From the NCBI RefSeq assembly GCF_026341815.1, contig NZ_JAPENX010000001.1:4650001-4714000 (forward strand): a DNA stretch of 64,000 bases. The letters run 5' to 3'. Source of the stretch: Streptomyces sp. NBC_00572. GTDB lineage: Bacteria; Actinomycetota; Actinomycetes; Streptomycetales; Streptomycetaceae. Shown here one piece after another: positions 41,866 to 51,097 of the stretch. The translations under genes and the position numbers were made by a program. Each line of letters starts with the position of its first letter. Positions within the stretch are counted from its first letter, which is position 1. The notes under the pieces are model-generated. The model saw nothing but the letters and a program-made list of their open reading frames with translations, did not search any database and was not told the origin of the DNA.

Positions 41866-43311
41866 ATGACGACCACCCACGCCTTCTGGCTCGCCGGCCG
41901 CGAGGCCACCGGCGAGGCCACCTTCGACGTCACGAACTCCTTCGACGGGCGTCTGGTCGGCAAGGTCAGCGTGCCCACCGAGGCCCAGGTCGAGGAGGCC
42001 GTCGCCGCCGCGCACGCCGTCGTCGACGAGTTCGCCGCGACCCCGGCGCACGTCCGTGCCGCCGCCCTCGACCACGTGTCGAAGCGGCTCGCCGAGCGCA
42101 CCGAGGAGATCGCCCTGCTGATCTCCGCCGAGAACGGCAAGCCCATCAAGTGGGCCCGCGGCGAGGTCGGCCGTGCCGTCTCCGTCTTCCGTTTCGCCGC
42201 CGAGGAGGCCCGCCGCTGGAACTCCGGCGAGGCCCAGCGCCTGGACACCGAGGCCGGCGGCGCGGGCCGCCTCGCCCTCACCCGCCGTATCCCCAAGGGC
42301 GTCGTCCTCGGCATCGCGCCGTTCAACTTCCCGCTGAACCTCAGCGCCCACAAGGTCGCTCCGGCCATCGCCGTCGGCGCCCCGATCATCCTCAAGCCGG
42401 CCCCGTCGACGCCGATCTCCTCCCTGATCCTGGGCGAGATCCTGGCCGAGACCGACCTGCCGGCCGGCTCCTGGTCGATCCTGACCGTGCCGAACGACCG
42501 CATGCCCGCCCTCGTCCAGGACGAGCGCCTCCCGGTCATCTCCTTCACCGGCTCCGACACGGTCGGCTACGCCATCCAGCAGTCGGTGCCGCACAAGCAC
42601 TGCACCCTGGAGCTCGGCGGCAACGCCGCGGCCGTGGTCCTCCCCGACTGGTCCTCCGAGGAGGACCTGGACTGGGCGGCGAGCCGTATCGCCACCTTCT
42701 CCAACTACCAGGGCGGCCAGTCCTGCATCTCCGTCCAGCGCGTGATCGTCGACTCCTCCGTCCACGACCGCCTGCTGCCGAAGATCGTCGCCGCCGTCGA
42801 GGCCCAGGTCACCGGTGACCCGTCCGACGCCGCCACCGACGTCGGCCCGCTGGTCGACGAGGCCGCCGCGAAGCGCGTCGAGTCCTGGGTGGACGAGGCC
42901 GTCGCCGCCGGCGCCAAGCTCCTCGCGGGCGGCAAGCGCGAGGGTGCGACCTACGCCCCGACCGTGCTCGCCGAGCTTCCGGCGGACGTCACCCTGGCCC
43001 GCGCCGAGGTCTTCGGCCCGGTCCTGACGATCGCCAAGGTCGACGGTGAGGCCGAGGCCTTCGCCGCGGTCAACGACTCCGACTTCGGCCTCCAGGCCGG
43101 TGTCTTCACCCACGACCTGCAGGCCGCCTTCCGCGCCCACCGCGCCCTGGAGGTCGGCGGCGTGATCGTCGGCGACGTCCCCTCGTACCGCGCCGACCAG
43201 ATGCCGTACGGCGGCGCCAAGCGCTCCGGCGTCGGCCGCGAGGGCGTCAAGTTCGCGATGGACGACTACACCTACGAGCGTGTCCTCGTCCTGACGGGCC
43301 TCGCCCTCTAA
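41866..43311 (+). CDS. Aldehyde dehydrogenase family protein (third paralogue)
   Basis: 481 residues. It shows the ALDH motifs PFNFPLNLSAHKVAPAI, KPAPSTPISS, base E249 in LELGGNAA and nucleophile C287 in GGQSCISVQR, with PYGGAKRSGVGREG near the end. The QSCISVQR context differs from the GQDCTAATR of the two polyamine dehydrogenases, pointing to a semialdehyde or lactaldehyde-type branch rather than aminobutyraldehyde. Succinic semialdehyde from GabT is one possible substrate, but not shown. ATG 41866 follows GGGCCGGGACGCA. Confidence 0.88.
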   Translation: MTTTHAFWLAGREATGEATFDVTNSFDGRLVGKVSVPTEAQVEEAVAAAHAVVDEFAATPAHVRAAALDHVSKRLAERTEEIALLISAENGKPIKWARGEVGRAVSVFRFAAEEARRWNSGEAQRLDTEAGGAGRLALTRRIPKGVVLGIAPFNFPLNLSAHKVAPAIAVGAPIILKPAPSTPISSLILGEILAETDLPAGSWSILTVPNDRMPALVQDERLPVISFTGSDTVGYAIQQSVPHKHCTLELGGNAAAVVLPDWSSEEDLDWAASRIATFSNYQGGQSCISVQRVIVDSSVHDRLLPKIVAAVEAQVTGDPSDAATDVGPLVDEAAAKRVESWVDEAVAAGAKLLAGGKREGATYAPTVLAELPADVTLARAEVFGPVLTIAKVDGEAEAFAAVNDSDFGLQAGVFTHDLQAAFRAHRALEVGGVIVGDVPSYRADQMPYGGAKRSGVGREGVKFAMDDYTYERVLVLTGLAL

Positions 43312-43391
43312 GGCGCCTTCCGAGGCCCTCCGGGGCGCGCCCTCCGAAGCCTTCCCCGAGGTGCCCTCCGAGGCGTACGCCTCACCGAACC

Positions 43392-43430
43392 AGGCGGTCC
43401 GAGCCCACTGTGCGGGGGCTCGGACCGCCT
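43392..43430. terminator. Bidirectional hairpin terminator
   Basis: AGGCGGTCCGAGCCC at 43392-43406 pairs perfectly with GGGCTCGGACCGCCT at 43416-43430, 15 bp with a 9-base loop, followed by TTT. It lies between the convergent aldehyde dehydrogenase and ABM genes. Confidence 0.85.
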
Positions 43431-43434
43431 TTCG

Positions 43435-43737
43435 TCATGCGACGGGTGCGTCGACGAGGCGGACGACCTCGGCGGGCCCGGCCCGGAAGGCCTTGTTCGC
43501 GGCGTCGGCCGCGGCCATGTGCGGGGCGGCGTCGTGCGCGGCGAGGGCCTCGGCCGAGGCCCAGCGCTCGATCAGGGCGAAGCGGTCGGGGTCGTCCGCC
43601 ACCCGGTGGAGGTCGTACTGCAGGCAGCCGTCCTCCGCCCGTACGAGGGGTGCGAGCGCCTCGAAGGCGGCGACCTGTTCCGCACCCCGGCCGGGCAGCG
43701 TGGCGACGAGGACGATGAGCTTGATCGACTGAGACAT
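43435..43737 (-). CDS. ABM-domain monooxygenase-like protein (YgiN type)
   Basis: 100 residues, the usual size of antibiotic-biosynthesis-monooxygenase proteins. Features are KLIVLVATLPGRG, the core EDGCLQYDLHRVADDP and FALIERWASAEALAAHDAAPH, matching quinol-monooxygenase YgiN-like proteins that act as dimers. Substrate unknown. ATG 43737 is the only start. It ends beside the terminator above and faces the acyl-CoA dehydrogenase gene divergently. Confidence 0.85.
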   Translation of the reverse strand: MSQSIKLIVLVATLPGRGAEQVAAFEALAPLVRAEDGCLQYDLHRVADDPDRFALIERWASAEALAAHDAAPHMAAADAANKAFRAGPAEVVRLVDAPVA

Positions 43738-43871
43738 GCCGCGGACCCTACGCGCGCCCCTCCCGGACGGTCGGGGCGTCTCAGCAGGAGGACGCGGGCG
43801 GAGCGGCGTCCCTCCTCTTTCCGAAATGCCAGAAATCGGGTACGACGGACACGAAGCCCAAGGAGGTGTCC

Positions 43872-45794
43872 ATGTCCGCCCCCACCCAGCGGCCCAAGGT
43901 CACAGCGCACGAGGCCCGGCAGACCGCCGAGGCCGCACGCGAGCGGGACTGGCACAAGCCCAGCTTCGCCAAGGAGCTGTTCCTCGGCCGGTTCCGGCTG
44001 GACCTCGTCCATCCCCACCCGCTCCCCGCCGAGGAGGACGCCCGGCGCGGCGAGGCCTTTCTCGCCACCCTCCGCGCGTTCTGCGAGACCCGGATCGACG
44101 GCGCCCGCATCGAGCGCGAGGCGCGCATCCCCGACGAGACGCTCACCGGGCTCAAGGAACTCGGCGCGCTCGGGATGAAGATCGACCGGAAGTACGGCGG
44201 CCTCGGCCTCACCCAGCTGTACTACAACCGCGCCCTCGCCCTCGTGGGCTCCGCCAGTCCCGCCGTCGGCGCGCTGCTCTCCGCGCATCAGTCGATCGGC
44301 GTACCGCAGCCGCTTAAGCTTTTCGGCACCCAGGAGCAGAAGGACGCGTTCCTGCCGCGGCTCGCCCGTACCGACCTCTCCGCCTTCCTGCTCACCGAGC
44401 CCGACGTCGGCTCCGACCCGGCGCGCCTCGCGACCACCGCGGTGCCCGACGGGGACTCGTACGTCCTCGACGGGGTCAAGCTCTGGACCACCAACGGGGT
44501 CGTGGCCGACCTGCTCGTCGTCATGGCCCGCGTGCCCGCCTCCGAGGGACACCCCGGCGGCATCACCGCCTTCGTCGTCGAGGCCGACTCGCCCGGCATC
44601 ACCGTCGAGCACCGCAACGCCTTCATGGGCCTGCGCGGCCTGGAGAACGGCGTCACCCGCTTCCACCGCGTGCGCGTGCCCGCCGCCCACCGCATCGGCC
44701 CCGAGGGCGCCGGTCTCAAGATCGCCCTCACCACCCTCAACACCGGCCGCCTCTCGCTCCCCGCGGCCTGCGCGGGCGCCGGGAAGTGGTGCCTGAAGAT
44801 CGCCCGCGAATGGGCGGGCGTCCGCGAGCAGTGGGGCGGGCCGGTCGGCCGGCACGAGGCCGTCGGCACCAAGATCTCCTTCATCGCGGCCACCACCTTC
44901 GCCCTGGAGGCGGTCGTCGACCTCGCGTCGCAGATGGCCGACGAGGACCGCAACGACATCCGGATCGAGGCCGCCCTCGCCAAGCTGTACGGCTCCGAGA
45001 TGGCCTGGCTCATCGCCGACGAACTCGTCCAGATCCGGGGCGGCCGCGGCTACGAGACCGCCGACTCGCTCGCCGCCCGCGGCGAACGCGCCGTCCCCGC
45101 CGAGCAGGTCCTGCGCGATCTGCGGATCAACCGGATCTTCGAGGGCTCGACCGAGATCATGCATCTGCTGATCGCCCGCGAGGCGGTCGACGCCCACCTC
45201 TCCGTCGCCGGTGACCTCATCGACCCCGGGAAGTCTCTCGCCGACAAGGCGAAGGCCGGTGCGCGGGCGGGCGGCTTCTACGCCCGCTGGCTGCCCGGCC
45301 TCGTCACCGGGCCCGGACAGCTGCCGGGGGCGTACGGGGAGTTCGGCGAGCTGGCGGGGCACCTCCGGTACGTCGAGCGGACCTCCCGCAAGCTCGCCCG
45401 CTCCACCTTCTACGCGATGTCCCGCTGGCAGGGCCGGATGGAGCTCAAGCAGGCCTTCCTCGGCCGGATCGTCGACATCGGCGCCGAACTCTTCGCGATG
45501 AGCGCCGCCTGCGTACGGGCCGAACTCCTGCGCACCACCGGAGACCACGGCCGCGAGGCCCATCAGCTCGCCGACGCCTTCTGCCACCAGGCCCGGCTGC
45601 GGATCGAGGAGCTCTTCGGGCGGCTCTGGTCCAACACCGACGACCTCGACCGGCGGGTCGCCGACGGCGTCCTCGCCGGCCGGTACACCTGGCTGGAGGA
45701 GGGCATCGTCGACCCGAGCGACGACGGCCCCTGGATCGCGGACGCCACCCCCGGCCCCTCGACGCAGGAGGACGTCCACCGCCGCATCCCATGA
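43872..45794 (+). CDS. Acyl-CoA dehydrogenase family protein
   Basis: 640 residues, longer than the usual about 380-400 because of a C-terminal extension of about 220 residues. Core features: TEPDVGSDPARL, WTTNGVVADLLVV, the dehydrogenase QIRGGRGY and RIFEGSTEIM with the catalytic-region glutamate. Flavin-dependent enzymes of this family oxidise acyl-CoAs with FAD; long forms resemble VLCAD-like or multi-domain ACADs. The ATG at 43872 follows AAGGAGG with 5 bases; GTG 43866 is closer than usual. It is followed 61 bases later by the EPSP synthase paralogue. Confidence 0.9.
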   Translation: MSAPTQRPKVTAHEARQTAEAARERDWHKPSFAKELFLGRFRLDLVHPHPLPAEEDARRGEAFLATLRAFCETRIDGARIEREARIPDETLTGLKELGALGMKIDRKYGGLGLTQLYYNRALALVGSASPAVGALLSAHQSIGVPQPLKLFGTQEQKDAFLPRLARTDLSAFLLTEPDVGSDPARLATTAVPDGDSYVLDGVKLWTTNGVVADLLVVMARVPASEGHPGGITAFVVEADSPGITVEHRNAFMGLRGLENGVTRFHRVRVPAAHRIGPEGAGLKIALTTLNTGRLSLPAACAGAGKWCLKIAREWAGVREQWGGPVGRHEAVGTKISFIAATTFALEAVVDLASQMADEDRNDIRIEAALAKLYGSEMAWLIADELVQIRGGRGYETADSLAARGERAVPAEQVLRDLRINRIFEGSTEIMHLLIAREAVDAHLSVAGDLIDPGKSLADKAKAGARAGGFYARWLPGLVTGPGQLPGAYGEFGELAGHLRYVERTSRKLARSTFYAMSRWQGRMELKQAFLGRIVDIGAELFAMSAACVRAELLRTTGDHGREAHQLADAFCHQARLRIEELFGRLWSNTDDLDRRVADGVLAGRYTWLEEGIVDPSDDGPWIADATPGPSTQEDVHRRIP

Positions 45795-45855
45795 ACGACC
45801 CGCCCGCGTTCCGCCATGCGGAACGCGGGTCCACCGGGCGGGACGGAACGGCAGG

Positions 45856-47100
45856 ATGTGGGACGTGACCGTCATCGACATCCCCGGCTCCAAGTCCGTC
45901 ACCGCCCGCGCGCTCTTCCTCGCCGCCGCGGCCGAGGGCACCACCACCCTCCTCAGGCCCCTCGTCTCCGACGACACCGAGGGCTTCGCCGAGGGCCTCG
46001 CCGCCCTCGGCTACGCCGTCCGCCGCGAGCCCGACGCCTGGCACATCGAGGGCCGCCCCGCCGGCCCCGGCGCGGACACCGCCGACGTCTACTGCCGCGA
46101 CGGCGCCACCACCGCCCGCTTCCTGCCCACCCTCGCCGCCGCGGGCCACGGCACCTACCGCTTCGACGCCTCCGCGCAGATGAGACGGCGGCCCCTCGCC
46201 CCGCTGACGGAGGCCCTGCGCACCCTCGGCGTCGACCTGCGGCACGGCGAGAAGGAGGGGCACCACCCCCTCGACGTCCACGCCCACGGTGTGAAGGGCG
46301 GCGCGCTCACCCTCGACGCCGGCCAGTCCTCCCAGTACCTGACGGCCCTGCTCATGCTGGGTCCGCTCACCGCCGAGGGCCTCGACATCACCGTCACCGA
46401 CCTGGTCTCGGAGCCGTACGTCGAGATCACGCTGGCGATGATGCGGAGCTTCGGCGCCGAGATCCGCCAGGAGGGACGGACCTACCGGGTCGCCCCCACC
46501 GGCTACCGGGCCAGGACGTACGGCATCGAGCCCGACGCCTCCACCGCCAGCTACTTCTTCGCCGCCGCGGCCCTCGAACCCGGGCGCTCCGTCACCGTCC
46601 CCGGCCTCGGCACCGGCGCGCTCCAGGGCGACCTCGGCTTCGTCGACGTGCTGCGCCGCATGGGCGCCGACGTCGAGATCGGCGACACGGGCACCACCGT
46701 CCGCTCCACCGGCACCCTGCGCGGCCTCACGGTCAACATGCGGGACATCTCCGACACGATGCCGACGCTCGCCGCGATCGCGCCCTTCGCCGACGGGCCG
46801 GTCCGCATCGAGGACGTCGCCAACACCCGGGTCAAGGAGTGCGACCGCCTCGACGCCTGCGCCGAGAACCTCCGCCGCCTCGGCATCACCGTCCGCACCG
46901 GCCCCGACTGGATCGAGATCCACCCCGGCACGCCCACCGGACCCGTCGAGATCGCCACCCACGGCGACCACCGGATCGTCATGGCCTTCGCGGTCACCGC
47001 CCTGCGCACTCCCGGCATCACCTTCGACGACCCCGGCTGTGTGAAGAAGACGTTCCCCGACTTCCACCGGGTCTTCGACACGTTCGTCCGCAACCGGTGA
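45856..47100 (+). CDS. Divergent EPSP synthase paralogue (3-phosphoshikimate 1-carboxyvinyltransferase family)
   Basis: 414 residues with the EPSPS frame: PGSKSVTARAL (residues 10-20), DAGQSSQYLTALLM, EPDASTASYFFAA, RVKECDRLDA and the GDHRIVMAF end. In the usual NAGTAMRP loop the protein reads DGATTARF (82-89), so Ala84 stands at the E. coli Gly96 position and Phe89 at Pro101. The enzyme class joins PEP and shikimate-3-phosphate. The Streptomyces primary aroA, as I recall, lies elsewhere, so this is likely an extra copy. The start ATG 45856 is weak; GTG 45865 is possible. Confidence 0.85.
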   Translation: MWDVTVIDIPGSKSVTARALFLAAAAEGTTTLLRPLVSDDTEGFAEGLAALGYAVRREPDAWHIEGRPAGPGADTADVYCRDGATTARFLPTLAAAGHGTYRFDASAQMRRRPLAPLTEALRTLGVDLRHGEKEGHHPLDVHAHGVKGGALTLDAGQSSQYLTALLMLGPLTAEGLDITVTDLVSEPYVEITLAMMRSFGAEIRQEGRTYRVAPTGYRARTYGIEPDASTASYFFAAAALEPGRSVTVPGLGTGALQGDLGFVDVLRRMGADVEIGDTGTTVRSTGTLRGLTVNMRDISDTMPTLAAIAPFADGPVRIEDVANTRVKECDRLDACAENLRRLGITVRTGPDWIEIHPGTPTGPVEIATHGDHRIVMAFAVTALRTPGITFDDPGCVKKTFPDFHRVFDTFVRNR

Positions 47101-47149
47101 AGCCCGCCCCCGTGAAGACCGGCCGGCGTTTGCGGCAAGAATGGGGGGC

Positions 47150-48400
47150 ATGAGCGACCGCCCCTCTCCTCTCGCCGATCCCCATATCGCCTTCGACGTC
47201 TCCGAAGGACGCCGGGACATCGTCGTCCTCGGCTCGACCGGGTCCATCGGTACCCAGGCCATCGACCTGGTGCTGCGCAACCCCGACCGCTTCCGGGTCA
47301 CCGCCCTGGCCGCCTCGGGCGGCCGGGTCGCGCTGCTCGCCGAGCAGGCGTACCGGCTGAAGGTCGCCGCGGTCGCCGTGGCCCGCGAGGAGGTGCTGCC
47401 GGAGCTGCGTGACGCGCTGAAGGCGCTGTACGGCTCCGAGCCGCTGCCCGAGCTCCTCTCGGGCCCCGACGCCGCCACTCGGCTCGCCGCCTCGCCGTGC
47501 CACACCGTCCTCAACGGCATCACCGGCTCCATCGGCCTGGCGCCGACCCTCGCCGCCCTCGAAGCCGGCCGCACCCTCGCCCTCGCCAACAAGGAGTCGC
47601 TGATCGTCGGCGGCCCCCTGGTGAAGGCGCTCGCGAAGCCCGGTCAGATCATCCCGGTCGACTCCGAGCACGCCGCCCTCTTCCAGGCGCTGGCCGCGGG
47701 CACCCGCGCCGACGTCCGCAAGCTGGTCGTCACCGCCTCCGGCGGCCCCTTCCGCGGCCGTACGCGCGCGCAGCTCGCCGACGTCACCCGCGAGGACGCG
47801 CTCGCCCACCCGACCTGGGCCATGGGCCCGGTGATCACGGTGAACAGCGCCACCCTGGTCAACAAGGGCCTGGAGGTCATCGAGGCCCACCTGCTCTACG
47901 ACATCCCCTTCGACCGCATCGAGGTCGTCGTCCACCCGCAGTCGTACGTGCACTCGATGGTGGAGTTCACGGACGGCTCCACGCTCGCCCAGGCCACCCC
48001 GCCGGACATGGGCGGGCCGATCGCCATCGGCATCGGCTGGCCCGAGCGGGTCCCGGACGCGGCCCCCGCGTTCGACTGGTCCAAGGCCTCCACCTGGGAG
48101 TTCTTCCCGCTCGACACCGAGGCGTTCCCGTCGGTCGGCCTGGCCCGGCACGTCGGCGAGCTGGGCGGCACCGCCCCCGCCGTGTTCAACGCCGCCAACG
48201 AGGAGTGCGTCGAGGCGTTTCTCGCGGGACGGCTGCCGTTCAACGGAATCATGGATACGGTCACAGCGGTCGTCACCGAGCACGGAAAGCCCGGCGGGGG
48301 AACCTCGCTCACGGTGTCGGACGTCCTCGAAGCGGAGACCTGGGCACGCGCCCGGGCCCGAGAGCTCGCAGCGAAGGCAACAGCGGAGGCCCGCGCATGA
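47150..48400 (+). CDS. dxr: 1-deoxy-D-xylulose 5-phosphate reductoisomerase
   Basis: 416 residues. It has an NADPH site GSTGSIG (28-34), then ALANKESLIVGG, VDSEHAALFQAL and the late HPQSYVHSMVEF loop characteristic of DXR. It makes 2-C-methyl-D-erythritol 4-phosphate, the second MEP-pathway step to isoprenoids. ATG 47150 follows GGGGGG; the ATG at 47141 is in frame but lies at the RBS. It overlaps the next gene by four bases. Confidence 0.96.
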   Translation: MSDRPSPLADPHIAFDVSEGRRDIVVLGSTGSIGTQAIDLVLRNPDRFRVTALAASGGRVALLAEQAYRLKVAAVAVAREEVLPELRDALKALYGSEPLPELLSGPDAATRLAASPCHTVLNGITGSIGLAPTLAALEAGRTLALANKESLIVGGPLVKALAKPGQIIPVDSEHAALFQALAAGTRADVRKLVVTASGGPFRGRTRAQLADVTREDALAHPTWAMGPVITVNSATLVNKGLEVIEAHLLYDIPFDRIEVVVHPQSYVHSMVEFTDGSTLAQATPPDMGGPIAIGIGWPERVPDAAPAFDWSKASTWEFFPLDTEAFPSVGLARHVGELGGTAPAVFNAANEECVEAFLAGRLPFNGIMDTVTAVVTEHGKPGGGTSLTVSDVLEAETWARARARELAAKATAEARA

Positions 48401-49704
48401 ACGAAATGCTCCTGTACGCCCTGGGCATCGTGCTGTTCGCCCTCGGCCTCCTCGTCTCCATCGCCTGGCACGAGCTGGGCCACCTCTCCACGGCCAAGCT
48501 CTTCGGCATCCGCGTGCCGCAGTACATGGTCGGCTTCGGACCCACGGTCTGGTCGAGGAAGCGCGGCGAGACCGAGTACGGCATCAAGGCCATCCCCGCC
48601 GGCGGCTACATCCGCATGATCGGCATGTTCCCGCCGGGCGAGGACGGCAAGATCGAGGCCCGCTCCACCTCGCCCTGGCGCTCCATGATCGAGGACGCCC
48701 GGGAGGCCTCGTACGAGGAGCTCAAGCCCGGCGACGAGACCCGGCTCTTCTACACGCGCAAGCCGTGGAAGCGCGTGATCGTGATGTTCGCCGGACCGTT
48801 CATGAACCTGGTCCTGGCGGCGGCGCTGTTCTTCGGCTCGATGATGACGCTGGGCATCGAGGGCCAGACGACGCAGGTCGCGGGCGTCCAGAAGTGCGTG
48901 ATCAAGCAGAGCGAGAAGCGCGAGAAGTGCGCGGCGAGTGACCCGGTCTCCCCGGCGTTCAAGGCCGGCCTCAAGGAGGGCGACAAGATCGTCGCCTTCA
49001 ACGGCACCCCGGTGAGCGACTGGGACACCCTCTCCGACCGCATCCGCGACACCATCGGCCCGGCGACGGTCACCATCGAGCGGGCCGGACAGCGCATCGA
49101 CCTGCACCCCACGCTCGTCTCCAACCAGGTGCCGAAGAAGGACGAGGACGGCAACGTCGTCCGGCCCGTCGCGTACGGGCCCGCCGGCTACCTCGGCTTC
49201 TCCTCCAAGACCGAGGTCGCGCCCCTCTCCTTCGGTGAGACCACCGACCGGATGACCGAGCTCCTGGAGACCGGTGTCCACTCCGTCATCGCCCTCCCGC
49301 AGAAGATCCCCGGCCTGTGGGACGCCACGTTCGGCGACGGCGAGCGCGCCGACGACTCGCCGGTCGGTGTCCTGGGCGCCGCCCGGATCACCGGCGAACT
49401 GATGACCGTCGAGGCCCCGCCCGAGCGGATCCTCGTGTATTTCATGAACATCCTGGTGATGTTCAACGTCTCGCTGTTCCTGTTCAACATGCTCCCGCTG
49501 CTGCCGCTCGACGGCGGTCACATCGCGGGCGCCCTGTGGGAGTCCGTACGCCGCCACACGGCCCGGATCTTCAAGCGCCCCGACCCCGGCCCGTTCGACG
49601 TGGCCAAGCTGATGCCCGCCGCCTACGTGGTGGCCGGTGTCTTCGTCTGCTTCACGCTGCTCGTCCTCGCCGCCGACATCGTCAATCCGGTGAAGATCAC
49701 GTAG
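48397..49704 (+). CDS. Site-2 zinc metalloprotease (RseP/Rip1-type)
   Basis: 435 residues, M50 family. HELGH at 25-29 sits in the first membrane segment, a PDZ-like domain follows (SPAFKAGLKEGDKIVAFNGTPVSDW), and the third zinc ligand is D372 in LDGGH. It cleaves membrane-bound anti-sigma or other regulators inside the bilayer. The ATG overlaps the dxr TGA by four bases, giving translational coupling, as in other actinobacteria. Confidence 0.92.
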   Translation: MNEMLLYALGIVLFALGLLVSIAWHELGHLSTAKLFGIRVPQYMVGFGPTVWSRKRGETEYGIKAIPAGGYIRMIGMFPPGEDGKIEARSTSPWRSMIEDAREASYEELKPGDETRLFYTRKPWKRVIVMFAGPFMNLVLAAALFFGSMMTLGIEGQTTQVAGVQKCVIKQSEKREKCAASDPVSPAFKAGLKEGDKIVAFNGTPVSDWDTLSDRIRDTIGPATVTIERAGQRIDLHPTLVSNQVPKKDEDGNVVRPVAYGPAGYLGFSSKTEVAPLSFGETTDRMTELLETGVHSVIALPQKIPGLWDATFGDGERADDSPVGVLGAARITGELMTVEAPPERILVYFMNILVMFNVSLFLFNMLPLLPLDGGHIAGALWESVRRHTARIFKRPDPGPFDVAKLMPAAYVVAGVFVCFTLLVLAADIVNPVKIT

Positions 49705-49808
49705 TTCCCAGGGGAGGCCGGACCCCGTGGTGTCCGGCCTCCCGCCCCCGGGGCGGTAACCTCGGAGACCTGAGCCCGCCGACGCACAACCTTGAGGTTG
49801 CACAAAAG

Positions 49809-50966
49809 ATGACCGCGATTTCTCTCGGTATCCCGACCGTCCCGACCCGGCTCGCCGAGCGGCGCAAGAGCCGCCAGATCCAGGTCGGCAGCGTGGCCGT
49901 CGGCGGTGACGCACCCGTCTCCGTGCAGTCGATGACCACCACCCGCACGTCCGACATCGGCGCCACGCTGCAGCAGATCGCCGAGCTGACGGCCTCCGGC
50001 TGCCAGATCGTGCGCGTGGCCTGCCCCACCCAGGACGACGCCGACGCCCTCGCGGTCATCGCGCGGAAGTCGCAGATCCCGGTGATCGCCGACATCCACT
50101 TCCAGCCGAAGTACGTCTTCGCGGCGATCGACGCGGGCTGCGCGGCGGTCCGCGTCAACCCCGGCAACATCAAGCAGTTCGACGACAAGGTCAAGGAGAT
50201 CGCCAAGGCGGCCTCCGACGCCCGCACCCCGATCCGCATCGGCGTCAACGCCGGCTCGCTCGACGCGCGCCTGCTCAAGAAGTACGGCAAGGCCACCCCC
50301 GAGGCGCTCGTCGAGTCCGCCCTCTGGGAGGCCTCCCTCTTCGAGGAGCACGGCTTCCGCGACATCAAGATCTCGGTCAAGCACAACGACCCGGTGATCA
50401 TGGTCGAGGCCTACCGCCAGCTCGCCGCCCAGTGCGACTACCCGCTGCACCTCGGCGTCACCGAGGCGGGCCCCGCCTTCCAGGGCACCATCAAGTCGGC
50501 CGTCGCCTTCGGCGCGCTGCTCTCCCAGGGCATCGGCGACACCATCCGGGTCTCCCTCTCCGCGCCGCCGGCCGAGGAGATCAAGGTCGGCATGCAGATC
50601 CTGGAGTCGCTGAACCTGCGCCAGCGCCGCCTGGAGATCGTCTCCTGCCCGTCCTGCGGCCGCGCCCAGGTCGACGTCTACAAGCTGGCGGAGGAGGTCA
50701 CCGCCGGGCTCGACGGCATGACCGTCCCGCTGCGCGTGGCCGTCATGGGCTGCGTCGTCAACGGCCCGGGCGAGGCCCGCGAGGCCGACCTCGGCGTCGC
50801 CTCGGGTAACGGCAAGGGCCAGATCTTCGTCAAGGGCGAGGTCATCAAGACCGTCCCCGAGTCGAAGATCGTCGAGACCCTCATCGAAGAGGCGCTGAAG
50901 ATCGCCGAGCAGATGGAGAAGGACGGCGTCGCCAGCGGCGAGCCGTCGGTCGCCGTCGCCGGCTGA
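49809..50966 (+). CDS. ispG: 4-hydroxy-3-methylbut-2-enyl-diphosphate synthase (GcpE/IspG)
   Basis: 385 residues, with TIM-barrel motifs VSVQSMTTTRTSD, VIADIHFQPKY, VNPGNIK and a C-terminal 4Fe-4S site: C280 and C283 in SCPSCGRAQ and C315 in MGCVVNGPGEA. It performs the penultimate MEP-pathway reduction. The start ATG 49809 follows GAGG by 12 bases. It is one of two MEP genes with a protease between them. Confidence 0.96.
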   Translation: MTAISLGIPTVPTRLAERRKSRQIQVGSVAVGGDAPVSVQSMTTTRTSDIGATLQQIAELTASGCQIVRVACPTQDDADALAVIARKSQIPVIADIHFQPKYVFAAIDAGCAAVRVNPGNIKQFDDKVKEIAKAASDARTPIRIGVNAGSLDARLLKKYGKATPEALVESALWEASLFEEHGFRDIKISVKHNDPVIMVEAYRQLAAQCDYPLHLGVTEAGPAFQGTIKSAVAFGALLSQGIGDTIRVSLSAPPAEEIKVGMQILESLNLRQRRLEIVSCPSCGRAQVDVYKLAEEVTAGLDGMTVPLRVAVMGCVVNGPGEAREADLGVASGNGKGQIFVKGEVIKTVPESKIVETLIEEALKIAEQMEKDGVASGEPSVAVAG

Positions 50967-50983
50967 CCCCCGGCCTCCCACGT

Positions 50984-51019
50984 CGAAGCCCCTCCACCCC
51001 ACCGGGCGGAGGGGCTTCG
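50984..51019 (+). terminator. Hairpin terminator after ispG
   Basis: CGAAGCCCCTCC at 50984-50995 pairs with GGAGGGGCTTCG at 51008-51019 around a 12-base loop, 18 bases after the ispG stop. Confidence 0.7.
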
Positions 51020-51097
51020 TGTGCGTGAAGGGCCCCGCCACAGGCGAGCGGGGTAAAGTGCTGGGACCACGTAGAACCGTACGGTGAGGCCCCCTTC

